Position numbers and translations under genes: made by a program. DNA of 64,000 nt from Pomphorhynchus laevis (lineage: Eukaryota; Acanthocephala; Palaeacanthocephala; Echinorhynchida; Pomphorhynchidae), in contig WNNJ02000878.1 of assembly GCA_012934845.2 (NCBI GenBank), positions 1 to 64,000 on the forward strand, written 5' to 3'. The notes beneath the pieces were generated by a model, which saw nothing but the letters and a program-made list of their open reading frames with translations, made no database searches and was not told the DNA's origin. Below, piece by piece: positions 9,280-20,803 of the stretch. Every line of letters begins with the position of its first letter. Position 1 is the stretch's first letter.

Positions 9280-10420
9280 TTTGCAAAATACGTAGATTGA
9301 TTTAAATTCATTAGAAATGACGAATAATGAAAAATTCTATCAAAAGAATATGAATAAATATTAATATGTAATACGTTATATTACATATTACTTTAATATG
9401 TATTAATATGTAATAAATATTACAATTCGTTATTTAGTACTTAAATGCTTACTATGGTAAGTTGATTAATAGTAAAAGCTTAAATACATCAAAGATAAAC
9501 ATTTGGAAAGATTATGTATTTGGTGAAATAAAAAAGAAAATGAAAATAACAAACATTTATAAAAGATCAAATTATTAAAGAAATGTATACATTACTAACT
9601 TAATATGCAAAACGCATTATTATGATGAAAGAGATAAATAAGGTATAAGCTGTTACCGCAATTAGGACGGAAACAGAATGCAATCGCAAAATTCTTAATT
9701 AATAATCTAGAATTAATTGAAAATGGTGAATTAAGTAAAATGTTTAAAAAAGGGTATAAATAAGATAAAAATAAAATTTACAATTCTTTATATAATGACT
9801 TAAATTCTTACTTTAGTAAGCGGATAAATAACGAAAGCGTAAATACATCTATGATCAAAATTTCAAAAGATTATATATTTGATGAAATCAGAAATAAAAT
9901 TAAATTAACAAACGTTTATAAAAGGAAAGATAAAATTAATAATGATATGTATTTAGAACTTACTAAATTAAAAGATAACTATAAGTATAGCTATAAATAA
10001 CTATAATTATATAGCTATAAACAACTTTGACAAAAAAATTTTTATTATGATATACTGAGTAACGAATTAAATTATGATTTAAATAAAAGCACAACATATG
10101 CACGTAGTGATTTAAGTTTAGAAACAATTATTACGAGTAATTGTTCTATTGTGGATGAAAAAGGAATAAAAGGGTATATTAGAAGGGTACAATATATCAT
10201 ATATTAGATCAAATTAAAAGGAAAATGAAAATAAAATCAATTATAAATGTGATATAACATATATAAATATTATATTTTCAAACAATTATTTGAAAATGTT
10301 TTAAGATGTAAATTATAATGATTATGATGTAAATGCAACATACGAAGTAGTGATTAAAGTATAGAAACAATTATTACAAACCACTGTTCAACAATAAAAG
10401 CGTTGTAAATATAGAATCAA
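9280..10420 (+). mobile_element. PLE fragments, pre-RT region
   Basis: Degraded plus-strand PLE sequence: the segment encoding KRKDKIN(K/N)DMY and ELTKLKD (about 9780-9990) is followed by the segment before the RT (about 10040-10180 and again 10300-10410). The order matches the copy at 27270-27700. Many small gaps and an AT-rich expansion are present; no long frame survives. Confidence 0.6.
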
Positions 10421-10429
10421 TAAAGGTAT

Positions 10430-11200
10430 TGAAAAGTTAGTTAACTATAAAAGTTTATATATAATTATATATATTTAAAATAAATATTTTGTGAAGAAAC
10501 CAAAAAAAAAACATTTGATTTACGTATAATCGAATAAAGCATAGGTTCTAATATAATTTTTATTTGGTAATCTATATTCTACCATTACCTATTAATCAGT
10601 TCGTAAAATGATTCTGTGTTAAACATTTTGATAAAAATCAGGATTGTTGAGTTTTAAATTATCTTTAGATATAAAATTATCTTGAATAATAAGAAACTTA
10701 AGATATTTATTTAAGATATTTTATATACTTATTTAAGATAAACTAAAAAGATTCAATTTTAATTTGTTAAAATAAATCTTAAAGTCTGATCCTCGTGCAG
10801 TGTTTTTAAATTTTCATTAAATCTCTCATTTAATAATAAATAAATAAAAATATTTATCGGAAGTTAAAATATATTATCGTGCTAACACCATTGGTACTAG
10901 AATATAAATAATATAAAAATATTACAATATATATTCGATTTTAGTTTTAACTCAAATTAATCGTTGTGAATGATTATAAGCAAATCAATTTGTTCATAAT
11001 AAATGTATCACCAAGCAGCAAACCAAAAAGTATTTAACGTTTCGTATTTTGATTTTTTTAAATGCAGAAGCCAACAGTAAAAACTGACGAAATGCGTCAG
11101 TTAAATGCATTACCAAGCAGCTGTTTATCTTTTAAGATAAACCAAAGATTTAATTTAAAATCTTAAAGCCTGATCCTTGTTCAGTGTTTTAAGCAAAATA
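10430..11200. other. AT-rich sequence without recognised gene
   Basis: I see no coding frame or known element, only short hairpins (for example around 11082-11104 with AACTGACG/CGTCAGTT, and TTTATCTTTTAAGATAAA near 11126). Confidence 0.4.
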
Positions 11201-11209
11201 GCTTTATTC

Positions 11210-11680
11210 TAATATATTCTAACCTTTATTATGATATACTAATGAAAGAGGTTAATTCTAATGATTTAAATGTAAATCCAACATATGAACGTAGTGATTA
11301 CTAATATAAATTATAATGATTTAAATATGAACACAGCATATGAATGTAGTGATTTAAATTTGGAAACAATTATTACAAGTCATTGTTCTATATTGGATAA
11401 AAAGGGTATAAAAATTGAATCAGATAATAAAACTATACCTATATTATATTGGAATCCAAAATTACATAAAAATCCAATAAAACCTAGATTCATATGTTTT
11501 GCTTTTGGCTGTACATTAAAACAACTTTCTGTCTATATGAATAAAATAATTAAAGTAATTAAAGCACACTTCAAAATATATTGTAGAATAATCGAAATTA
11601 ATACTGGCATAAAACACTATTTCAGTATTAATTCTACAAAAGAATTTTTAAAACACACAAAAAGAATAAATTTTTAAATA
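11210..11680 (+). mobile_element. PLE fragment e1, RT motif 1 region
   Basis: The open frame 11285-11677 includes SHCSILDKKGIKIES, ILYWNPKLHKNPIKPRFIC (the first conserved PLE RT block) and INTGIKHYFSINSTKEF. It then breaks off and is followed directly by another copy in the same direction. It corresponds to the interval 27560-27930 of the main copy. Confidence 0.75.
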
Positions 11681-11689
11681 AAGATAGGT

Positions 11690-12825
11690 ATACAGAAATT
11701 ACTAAATTAAAGGATAACTAGATAATACAAGTCACTGTTCTATAATGGATAAAAAGGGTATAAAGGTTGAATCAGATAATAAAACTATACCTATATTATA
11801 TTGGAATCCAAAATTACATAAAAATCCAATAAAACCTAGGTTATATGTAGTGCGTTTAAATGTACATTAAAACCACTTTCTGTCTATATGAATAAAAAAC
11901 TTAAAGTAATTAAAGCACACTTCAAAATATATTGTAGAATAATCGAAATTAATACTGGCATAAAACATTATTTTAGTATTAACTCTACAAAAGAATTTAT
12001 AGAACACAAACGGAATAAAATTTCAGAATATAAATACGTACGATTTTAGTACGCTTTATATACAAATCTAGATTTAGCAAATATTAAAGCGTTAGAAAAA
12101 TTAATTAATCTTATATTCGAAAAAAGATATATGTTGTTAAACCCTCAAGGATATATATGGGTAAAATTGAATTATCACAAGCATTCAAGCCTTAGTAAAT
12201 ACATCAATATTTAAACAAAAAGTGGTGCTCCAATAAGAGGTAATAGTACCCCAATTATAGCTAACTAATTTATGAAACTATCTGAATAAGTAAATAAATA
12301 TAAATTTATTCGTTTAAAATTAGAAATATTTTTATATATTTTGATTGATAAAAAAATTAAAAAAGGGGACATATATTTAGACAAATCAAAGGTGTTCCAA
12401 TGGGAGGTAAAATAATCCCAATTATAGCTGACTTGTTTTTAAGCTTTATAGAATATGAATTTGTTCATAACTGTTTAAAAACAATCTCAATTATATAAAG
12501 ATATGAAATATATGTTTTGATATATCGATGATATATGTGTATTTAATTCTAATAATTTTTATTCAATTAGTGAACAAATTTATCCAGAAAGCCTTATTCT
12601 TAACAAAACCAATATTAATGATAAAGAAGGTGTATATCTAGATATGAACATTAAATTAACATTAACTAAAACTACTATCAATTTATATCGTAAAGATGAC
12701 ATATTTAAATTTACAAGAAACATATTTTTGCATGGGCATTCATGCATACCATATAATATAAAATATAATACATTAAATAATGAAATTTAAAGAATTGCAA
12801 CAATTTGTAACGATATTTGTTCTAT
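11690..12825 (+). mobile_element. PLE fragment e2, RT to C-terminal domain
   Basis: This second head-to-tail copy starts with a short KDRYTEITKLKD-like piece, resumes at the SHCSIMDKKGIKVES point and runs through the RT: a KGVPMGG block near 12395, a YIDDICVFNSN block near 12525 and the MNIKLTLTKTT C-terminal domain from 12643 to about 12815. Frames are broken in several places and there are internal duplications around 12210-12420. Confidence 0.75.
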
Positions 12826-13640
12826 AATGGATAAGAAGGGTATAAAGGTTGAATTAGATAATAAAACTGTACCTATATTATATTGGAATCCAAAATTACA
12901 TAAAAATCTAATTAAACCTAGGTTCATATGTAGTGCGTTTTAATGTGCATTAAAACCACTTTCGGTCTATATGAATAAAATACTTAAAGTAATTAAAGCA
13001 CACTTTAAAAAATATTGCAAGGTAATCGAAATTAATACTGGTATAAAACACTATTTCAGTATTAATTATACAAAAGAATTTTTAGAACAGACAAAAAGAA
13101 TAAATTTTCAAAATATAAACACATACGATTTTAGTACGCTTTATACAAATCTAGATTTTGTAGATGTTAAAGAAGCGTTAGTAAAATTAACTAATCTCAT
13201 ATTCGGAAAAAGATATACATATATATGTTATAATAATTATAACACCTATTTAACAAAAATTAGACCATCAAGTAGATATAAATATATGGATAAAATTGAA
13301 TTATTAGAATCCTTAAATATTTAAAAAAATTAAAATTATTCAAAGGTAGGAACATCTATATTAGGACAAAAAAATGTGGTAATAAAAGGTGGTAACAGTA
13401 GCCCAATAATAGCTGACTTGTTTTTAAGCTTTATAGAATATGAATTTGTTCATAACTGTGTAAAAAACAATCTAAATTATATAAAGATATGAAATATATA
13501 TTTCGATATGTTGATGATATATGTGTATTTAACTCTTAAATTTTTATTCAATAAGCGAACAAGTTTATCCAGGTAGCCTTATTCTTAATAAAACTAATAT
13601 TGATGATAAAAAGGTATATAGCTAGAAGATAATATTAAAT
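12826..13640 (+). mobile_element. PLE fragment e3
   Basis: A third head-to-tail copy starts again at the TGTTCTATAATGGATAA point. The frame 12971-13324 carries MNKILKVIKAHFKKYCKVIE, then YDFSTLYTNLDFVDV (RT motif A, with aspartate in LYTNLD), and ends after MDKIELLESL. The YVDD/RYVDD region (near 13505) and the segment after it survive in broken form to about 13640. Confidence 0.75.
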
Positions 13641-13734
13641 TAACATCAGCTAAAGCAGAAACAATTGAAAACTTTACTCGCATTTATCAAAATATAATTT
13701 GAAAAACTTGACAGTTTTTAACTCCAAATATAGC

Positions 13735-13830
13735 AATCTGTTATAGGAACTGCTATGTTATCAGGTGTAAAAATGCAGTCTGTTACAGGAACTGCTATGT
13801 TATCAGGTTTTGACCCCTATTCCTCAGTCA
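13735..13830 (-). repeat. Two partial PLE 3'-end hairpin motifs
   Basis: The plus strand has GGAACTGCTATGTTATCAGG twice (13746-13765 and about 13789-13808), the second followed by TTTTGACCCCTATTCCTC. On the minus strand this is the 3' half of the conserved hairpin found at other PLE ends. Confidence 0.6.
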
Positions 13831-14156
13831 ATTCCTCATTAATCTTCATGTAGTTAATATATGAATGGCCGTATCATTTACTACCTATCACGAACAACCA
13901 TCTAATCATAAAAATTCTATATACATTATCAATTTTGCTAGATCACACAAGGTGATGTTGTAGCAGAAACCAGCTACACTATCATTCCTTCATTAGTTCC
14001 AACTAAATTAAACTTTACCCAACCAGTGCAGCCTCTTAGGCCAACCCGTGCGGCCTCTGATTTGAATAGAAACAGTCATTATAGAATACTGGAATTCTAA
14101 TCAACATTTAATCTATTAAAATCTTTTTTCAGTTTATGTCTACATTAAAACATCTC

Positions 14157-14457
14157 AGCATAAAAAGGGTATAAAAATTGAATCAGATAATAAAACTATA
14201 CCTATATTATATTGGAATTCAAAATTACATAAAAATCCAATAAAACCTAGGTTCATATGTAGTGCGTTTAAATGTACATTAAAACCACTTTCTGTCTATA
14301 TGAATAAAATACTTAAAGTAATTAAAGAACACTTCAAAAAATATTGTAGGGTAATCGAAATTAATGCTGGTATAAAACACTATTTCAGTATTAATTCTAT
14401 AAAAGAATTTTTAGAAGAGACAAAAGGAATAAATTTTTATAATATAAATACGTACGA
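14157..14457 (+). mobile_element. PLE fragment e4
   Basis: A fourth partial plus-strand copy starts at ATAAAAAGGGTATAAAAATT, the same point as e2 and e3, and ends at TACGTACGAATT, where a small hairpin (GATAAACT TTG AGTTTATC) begins. It encodes the WNPKLHKNPIKPRF block. Confidence 0.7.
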
Positions 14458-16600
14458 ATTGCATGATAAACTTTGAGTTTATCACGCGATTTTATTCAAG
14501 CAAAGTCATAAATTACTAAACACAGAGTTTGCAGCTCATTCAAAAATTCATATAGAAGTATTAGACAGATAATATTCAAAAGTATAAAGAAAGCTAGAAA
14601 AGAATTGATTTAAATATAATTTTTAAATTTTATTTTTCAATTTTTTGTATAATGAAAATATTAGAACGCAATCATGTGACATTGTAAAGGTATAAGATTA
14701 ACTCACTTAATATTCATTAAGTGTTTTATATTAGAGCTGTTTTTAGACATAATTTTTATAGATGAGAGAATGTGTGAAAAAAATGTGCTGACGGAAAGTA
14801 TTTACAGAGAGTAATTATTTGAAAAAGCAAATGGCTGCCAGATTTTAGCATAACCCCTTGCAAAGACAATAAAATATACGATTACCTTCTTGTTGAAGTC
14901 ACAATCAATAACAAAATTAAAAGTAATACATCAAAAATGCATCATTAAAAGAAATATATCATCTTGTTGTTATTTGATGCTCTCTTGCTTCAATATTTAT
15001 GATAGTAAATTATTATCTCAAATGATTTAAGCACGAATTTTTTTATTAATATAATTTCATTTTTATTTCATTTTAATTATCAAAATCTTATATTTCATCA
15101 TCACATGCAGTAATGTTGTTCAAAAAGCGCATTTACAAGAAATAAGCAGTTTCAGAACAAATGCTAATTATGTTGTGATTATCACTTTAAGTGCAAAAGA
15201 AGCAACATTACGTACTCGCTTACTCGTAATGGAACAGATTCGAAAATTGCACGTTTAATTTAAATGAGCTTATGAAAGCGGACGATCGCGTATTGATTTT
15301 TACTATGACGATATTTCATTCTCTACAATCGAAATACTGCAAGGATAAATGGTAGGAAAATTTGAATATTGACATTTAAAGAACAATATATTTTGTAGTA
15401 TGTAAGTTACATGTATTAATTGCGTTTTGATCCGTGATTTGCAGTTAAATACTGTATTTTAAAAACATGTTCATCGCGTCTTTCAAATTTATTTATTATT
15501 CGGCGATGAAGGATAAACAAGATAACGTTAAAGGATTAACTTTAATGAATTTAATTTTAAATCAACATATTTGACGAAACTTACCTCGAATTTTACGTCA
15601 AATTCATCGTTGAATTTAACTATGAACGATTTATAATATAACGTTGAAGTATTAACTTTAACGAATTTATTATGGAATTCGACGTTAAATTCGAGTTTAC
15701 ATTAATAGCAAAATTGGACGATGAAGGAGTAAGAACATAAACTAAATCTAGATACGCACCATTTTTATCACCTCATCTTAATTTATATCAATAAAATTCA
15801 AGCTTGATATTTGCTTATATAAAATCGTCATCTTCGTTATGAAATGACATCAAGATTTTTAATCGATTATTAATGATTCAATTTCCTCAGATTCATGATC
15901 AAACCAATAGGTATATTAACTTGCACAAGTCTAATTATTTTACAAAGTAACTACGACAGCGTTGTTGAAGATAAAATAATAAATCAACTAAGGTAACCTC
16001 AATACGAAACGGTTTTTATAAATTAAAATACCTCAACAATAAAGAAGATAAAATACTGAGGATTCTGCTTGGATAAAATACTAAAAGATAGAAATTTTAT
16101 ATATTTTCGGCTACTGAAAATATTAACTTTAAAGCATTATACAATAAGAATAGTAAATAATAAATCGCCGAGTGATTGGTCATTTGACTGAGCAATAACG
16201 AACTAATCAATAACTAACTGAGTTAAAGGCATTAATATCTCTCTACGTGTCTAATCCACTCAATGGTAAGTACTCTAGGTCCTTTTTACTAATTATCATT
16301 TAATAAAATGAAATATAAACCCTTCATATTTCATCGAGTTGTGATGCAGACATTATTTCAGGAGACAAAATCAACATGGACAAGATAAACATTACTCGAT
16401 TTCTACCATAGCCCATATAATCCTGCAATACTCTGTAAATATTCGCTACACACTAATTTTTCTGTAGATTATAAAACTTCTTTAAAAACTCGGTTAAGAA
16501 TGGGTTTCCCCATTTTAAATTTCTCGTTCTACCTGCTCATGTTTAGTTATACATGTTTAGAAAAATAAATAAATTGTTACAATAAATAAATAAATAAATT
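14458..16600. other. AT-rich sequence without recognised gene
   Basis: About 2.1 kb with no long frame. Around 15500-15720 several related GACGTTAAA/TTTAACG-type words occur in both directions (a degenerate inverted repeat). A more GC-balanced stretch around 15100-15310 may be old coding sequence but shows no motif I recognise. Confidence 0.4.
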
Positions 16601-16614
16601 TTAGATAAACAGGA

Positions 16615-16710
16615 ACATTTTTAAAAACTGTAATTTTCTGAAAATGTTAACAGAGATTATTGAAATATCAAAAATGTATTAATCCAGCTCCAATAATTCT
16701 TTGTCAATAA
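16615..16710 (-). repeat. Fold-back element half, related to satellite 1
   Basis: On the minus strand: ATTATTGGAGCTGGATTAAT, a TTTTTGATATTTCAATAA segment and GTTAACATTTTCAGAAAA. This is the first ~85 bp of the satellite-1 monomer, found here as a single dispersed copy. Confidence 0.6.
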
Positions 16711-16734
16711 TGAATCATAATCAACTATTTACAA

Positions 16735-17022
16735 GCTACTGTATATAAACAAAATTAAACAGAATATAGTAAAATGTATAAATCAACAAAATATTATAAA
16801 AAATATATTTAAACTCTTAATATATAAATCAACACAATAATATAAAAATTAAATTTAAAATCATTAGCAGAAACTTTTTACGGATTAATAATATATAATA
16901 TATTTTGTATTAGAATAGAATATTATCTAATCACATTTCATCAGATAAAATACGCTATTGTCATGTATTTGCCCACGCTGAAATGTTGGATCGATAAATA
17001 CGGCCATAAACCTGAAACAACA
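16735..17022 (+). mobile_element. PLE 3' end
   Basis: End of a PLE C-terminal domain (two partial GTAAAATGTATAAATCAACA units) followed by the 3' untranslated region with TATCTAATCACATTTCATC, GTCATGTATTTGCCCACGCTG and CCTGAAACAACAGC. LINE E abuts it at about 17025. Confidence 0.65.
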
Positions 17023-17401
17023 GCACCCGTGAAAAAAAAGAAAAACAGCTAAGAAACAAAACAGTATAAGAAATCTACAAAACGTTTTGCTCAGTCTTCC
17101 AACAAATTCCTAAAGCCTCTGTACCAGCAGGATCTGAGCCCTCCAGCCGATCTAGCACGCCGCTCTCCGACTGAACCACATGGGGTATCCTAACCCCGAA
17201 GAGTCCAATCAACGCAGATTAGGCTCGTAATCGCGAGATGAGGAGCTTGAGAAACCTTAGTCATTGCTCTGTTGGACATCCTCTCGAAAAAAAAGACTCA
17301 TCCCGTGATAGCCCAAGTACCATCGAGGCGCACTTGGGTATTCACATTCAACGACAAATTATGAACCCGTTTAGGGCCCACCTAGCTTTCATCAGGATAC
17401 G

Positions 17402-17441
17402 TTTAAGTCTATCCAGGACTTAAGTCCTGGATAGACTTAAA
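17402..17441. repeat. 40-bp perfect palindrome at deletion joint
   Basis: TTTAAGTCTATCCAGGACTT followed immediately by its exact reverse complement. One half is the normal ORF2 sequence (CTGGATAGACTTAAA); the other is its inverted copy. It lies between the ORF1 and ORF2 remnants of LINE E. Confidence 0.95.
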
Positions 17442-18063
17442 GTCTGCCCCCACTTATGGCATGTGTTACAGTAGGGTAGGTAAGATCCTCTGCACTCATA
17501 ACTGTAAAGCGTAAGTTGTACCCTAAAAACAGATTATATGACGATTTAGCAAGGGTTTCGGCATGCTCGATAGGGAATGAACAGAACCCTACAGGAAGTG
17601 GAAATCCACTTTTCCCTATGACACACCGGAAGTTTGAAATTTTGTAAACCTTTTTCAGAACTTCGATATCATTTTCATCTAAATGCGGAGGAAGATTGTT
17701 CACTTCGACAGATGCTAGAATGGGTTTAAAGTGAATCGAACCCAGATGTTTCAGATTCGAATCAAAGAAGATCTCATAATCCTTCGCAATATCAGAGGTT
17801 GCGAAGGAAATTTTAATTTCTGATTCATGAAATTTGTCCGAATTGAACAGGATTCGGTCGGCATATTTCGCAATAAATGGTCTTAAAAAGACATTGAAAA
17901 AATTGTGCCTTTCCAGAGGTTGTGACATTGAGATAACAATAAGGTTTTTAAGTTTAGTGATTGAGGGGAGTACCCCCTCTCCCGGCAAATTAACAGCAGA
18001 AAAATCACTTACTTGTTTATAAGGAATTGTAGAGATCAACGTTTTACCTTTCGAAATGTCCAT
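17437..18063 (-). pseudogene. LINE E ORF1 (gag-like), truncated
   Basis: The 208-residue frame begins MDISKGKTLISTIPYKQVSD. It carries the ORF1 core seen in LINE A: KNLIVISMSQPLERHNFFNVF, RILFNSDKFHESEIKISFA and a pre-zinc-knuckle domain with VEVNNLPPHLDENDIE. It ends just before the zinc knuckles, where the deletion joint lies (YPTVTHAISGG). Divergence from A ORF1 is high (roughly half the residues), so E is an older or separate subfamily. The intact N-terminus and upstream 5' UTR suggest the start is real. Confidence 0.8.
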
Positions 18064-18161
18064 TATGCTTGAATTGTTTTCTTTTGAAGCTCCGCAATTG
18101 ATTAAATTTTCACCAAAAATTCGCTGAAATTACTTGCACACTCAATTTTTATGTGATAATT

Positions 18162-18173
18162 TTATCACATGAT
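18162..18173. repeat. Target-site duplication of LINE A (3' side)
   Basis: TTATCACATGAT directly precedes the (GATAA)n tail of LINE A in plus coordinates; the same 12 bp recurs at 22098-22109. Confidence 0.8.
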
Positions 18174-18309
18174 AAGATAAGATAAGATAAGGAATTTCTT
18201 AAATAACTAACAACCACTAAAAAATAACGAAAAGAGACATTAGAAAAAAAAAAAACAAATGCAGTTCAAATAAGATAATTCATAATAGCATTTAGTCTTC
18301 ATAATGATG
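18174..18309 (-). other. LINE A 3' UTR and (TTATC)n tail
   Basis: After the ORF2 stop the 3' UTR contains a T-run and ends TTTAAGAAATTCC followed by four TTATC units. The last ~20 bp match the end of copy C, but the interior is unrelated to it. Confidence 0.75.
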
Positions 18310-20769
18310 TCACGGCCTCAGGTCCAGCGGGATCTGAGCCCTCCAGCACATCCAACACGCCGCTCTTCGACTGAACCACCCGGGGTCTATCACCCCCCGA
18401 AGAATCCAATCTAGGCGGACTATGCGCGGTAATCGCGAGATGAGGAGCTTGAGAAACCTTAGTCTTTGCTCTGGAGGACGTCCTCTCGAAAAGAAGACTA
18501 ATCCCGAGATAGCCCAAGTACCCCAGAGGCGCACTTGGGTTTTCCCATTCAACGACAGATGCTGAGCCCGTTTCAGGGCCCACCTAGCTTTCTTCAGGAT
18601 ACGTTTAAGTCTATCCAGGTCAGCTTTCGCCGACCAGTTCACCGTAACAGTGAACCCCAGGTATTTTACTCGACTTGTGAAGGTAGGGAGTGGTTGATTA
18701 GTCAATATAGAAGATAGAGCTGAGAGTGCTAGTCTCTTTAATTTTTTCTTTGTCGCAGGGGTGCCATGAAAGACAACTACCTGCGATTTTGATGAATTTA
18801 AAATAAGATTGGATAGGGTCAGCTGGTCTGTTAATCTTAAAAAGAAACGGCTGATGTCCGAAGCGACATCTTTGCACCTGCGTCCAGAGAACAGGGCCGT
18901 GGTATCATCAGCGTATACCACTAGATGTTGATCACGTTTAAAATTCTTGAATAGTACAATGGAGGCAGCAAGAAATAAGATAGGAGAAAGTGGGGATCCT
19001 TGGGGCACACCTGTAATAGGGTAGAACTGACACGCATCAGGGTCGTCTTCATAGTAGAACCTCTTGGTAAACAGTAATATCTCCACCCTGTTAACAATTC
19101 TCGCAGGCAACCCGAGTGACCTGAGAGAGGAGATAACAAAGGGAATGGAAATGCGGTCAAATGCAGCAGAAAAGTCAAGGAAAACAGCCACAGCTAGTTG
19201 ATGGCTATTATCCCTACAAAACTGATGCACTTCACCTATTGCTGAATGAACCGAGCGTCCCTTGACAAACCCGTGAAAACTCGGTGGGATCAAATTACGC
19301 CTACTTAAATGGTCGCGGATTCTACGCGCAAGCGCTTTTTCGTAGATGGAGATGAGGGAGTTTTGAATCGAAATGGGACGCAGATCTTTGGGACATGAAA
19401 CCGGACTATGCTTTGGTAAGAAAATTCTACGACTAATATTGATGCCGGCTACATCGGATGGTGAGGCTAAAAGCATTGTGACGGCCACTTCTCTTCTTTG
19501 ATCGGCTGTCAAAAGCTGACAGACTCGAGAAGATAGTGGAGCGACGGATTTAGAGGTGCCCGGAAGTGGCCCCCAGGAGTTCAGGATATCTGTAACAGAT
19601 AAGTCCCTGCTTCTGAAGTCACCCCAAGGCGGGATTGGTTGGGGAGATTGAGTGGCTCCATAATTATGTAGGGATAGTGACTCCTTCAAAACATTATCAA
19701 GGCCTATACTACCAATCCAACCCAAAGCTCTATCCTTCCAACAGACAAACTTCTCCTTCTTGAATATCTTCCAGAAGGAAGACTGAGAAGGGTTAAGGTG
19801 AGCGATGTTCGCCTTATCCCTGCTCAGCTGGAACCTATATCTAGTGCTCCAGTATTCATTCGAGATGGCCTGCCTGGCGGAAACAGAGACATTGGGAAGA
19901 CCTAGCATTTTAGCCAAAACCTTGAGTTTTGTTGGAGTGGGATTGTAAATATGACCTTTATAGGTAGTCGAAAGAAACGTGGTAGCTTGCGAGGAGAGGA
20001 AGGAATTAAATTCGGTCAAATTCTCATTACCAATTCTGGGGAAGAGTTGGATAGCCGCCTGAAAGAAAGCCACTCTGATGGGATCAAAGTGAAACCTCCT
20101 TCTAAGCAACGTATCTTCCTCTATCCGCCAACGAATTAGGTCATGAGAGATGGTCTGTTTTTGGCGCGACTGCTCAGTGCAGATGGGTTTCAACAACCAC
20201 ATCTTATGAAGCAGTAATATGTCGAGAAGAGAATTAGTTGTTGAGCAATGAAAAGTTGGGGACGGTGGTTTGTGAATAAGGTAATCGTTCCTGGCTCTGC
20301 GGAGTGCTGCATTAATCCAACGACCAGTTCTGTCGTTGAAGTCACCGAGTAACATGTCATAGCCACTACCCAAGATACGGTCCAGGAGATCACGGTTCTT
20401 GTGAATTTCCCCTGGCCTAATATAGATATTGGCTATGCTGATACGTTTACCATTCTTACAAAGTGAAACAGCTAAACAAGACAGGGCTGGACAAGAATAG
20501 TTTAAAAGAAGGGATGATCTTAAGGAGCATTTAACTAGGGTTAAGAGACCTTGAGATGAAGAGGCGTGAGGAGGGGTTATGTACGGAGTGAAGTGGGTGT
20601 AAATATGCTTGGGGATAAATCGAGTAATGTCCTGGGGGATACGGATAGACCGCGTCTCCTGAAGGACTATAACATCCGCATCTCTACCAGATAGAAGGCT
20701 AAGAGCAGAAGCACCTCCCGAATTCCACTGAAGTATATTCAGTGAAAAAGGCTCTTGACTACTTTGCAT
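18310..20769 (-). CDS. LINE A ORF2: endonuclease-reverse transcriptase
   Basis: The product nicks target DNA and copies the element RNA from the nick. The 819-residue frame starts MQSSQEPFSLNILQWNSGG. An apurinic-type endonuclease covers about residues 1-210: QWN, VIVLQETR with the catalytic Glu, LLGDFNDRTGRW, and SHDL where SDH is usual. The RT follows: LRPISIQN (~465), GFVKGRSVHSA, FLDFSAAFDR with motif-A Asp (~528), GVPQGSPLSPILF (~590) and YADD (~617). A short tail ends RAQIPLDLRP. No RNase H is seen. ORF2 starts 35 bp after ORF1 ends, suggesting termination-reinitiation. The S-H-D order at the endonuclease His/Asp site is notable and shared with copies B and C. Confidence 0.93.
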   Translation of the reverse strand: MQSSQEPFSLNILQWNSGGASALSLLSGRDADVIVLQETRSIRIPQDITRFIPKHIYTHFTPYITPPHASSSQGLLTLVKCSLRSSLLLNYSCPALSCLAVSLCKNGKRISIANIYIRPGEIHKNRDLLDRILGSGYDMLLGDFNDRTGRWINAALRRARNDYLIHKPPSPTFHCSTTNSLLDILLLHKMWLLKPICTEQSRQKQTISHDLIRWRIEEDTLLRRRFHFDPIRVAFFQAAIQLFPRIGNENLTEFNSFLSSQATTFLSTTYKGHIYNPTPTKLKVLAKMLGLPNVSVSARQAISNEYWSTRYRFQLSRDKANIAHLNPSQSSFWKIFKKEKFVCWKDRALGWIGSIGLDNVLKESLSLHNYGATQSPQPIPPWGDFRSRDLSVTDILNSWGPLPGTSKSVAPLSSRVCQLLTADQRREVAVTMLLASPSDVAGINISRRIFLPKHSPVSCPKDLRPISIQNSLISIYEKALARRIRDHLSRRNLIPPSFHGFVKGRSVHSAIGEVHQFCRDNSHQLAVAVFLDFSAAFDRISIPFVISSLRSLGLPARIVNRVEILLFTKRFYYEDDPDACQFYPITGVPQGSPLSPILFLAASIVLFKNFKRDQHLVVYADDTTALFSGRRCKDVASDISRFFLRLTDQLTLSNLILNSSKSQVVVFHGTPATKKKLKRLALSALSSILTNQPLPTFTSRVKYLGFTVTVNWSAKADLDRLKRILKKARWALKRAQHLSLNGKTQVRLWGTWAISGLVFFSRGRPPEQRLRFLKLLISRLPRIVRLDWILRGVIDPGWFSRRAACWMCWRAQIPLDLRP

Positions 20770-20803
20770 TGTGTTACGACAGCTGGAGTGGGATGCCTAC
20801 CTC

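Larger units (their letters stand above)
17025..18161 (-). mobile_element. LINE copy E, internally deleted
   Basis: A Jockey/R1-type LINE on the minus strand. Its 5' UTR and two-thirds of ORF1 (17437-18063) are joined directly to the last ~400 bp of ORF2 (17040-17400). The ORF2 part matches the C-terminal end of LINE A at about 80%. The middle of the element, including all of the endonuclease and RT core, is missing, and a 40-bp perfect palindrome sits exactly at the joint. Its 5' end lies against the target-site copy of LINE A. Confidence 0.8.
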
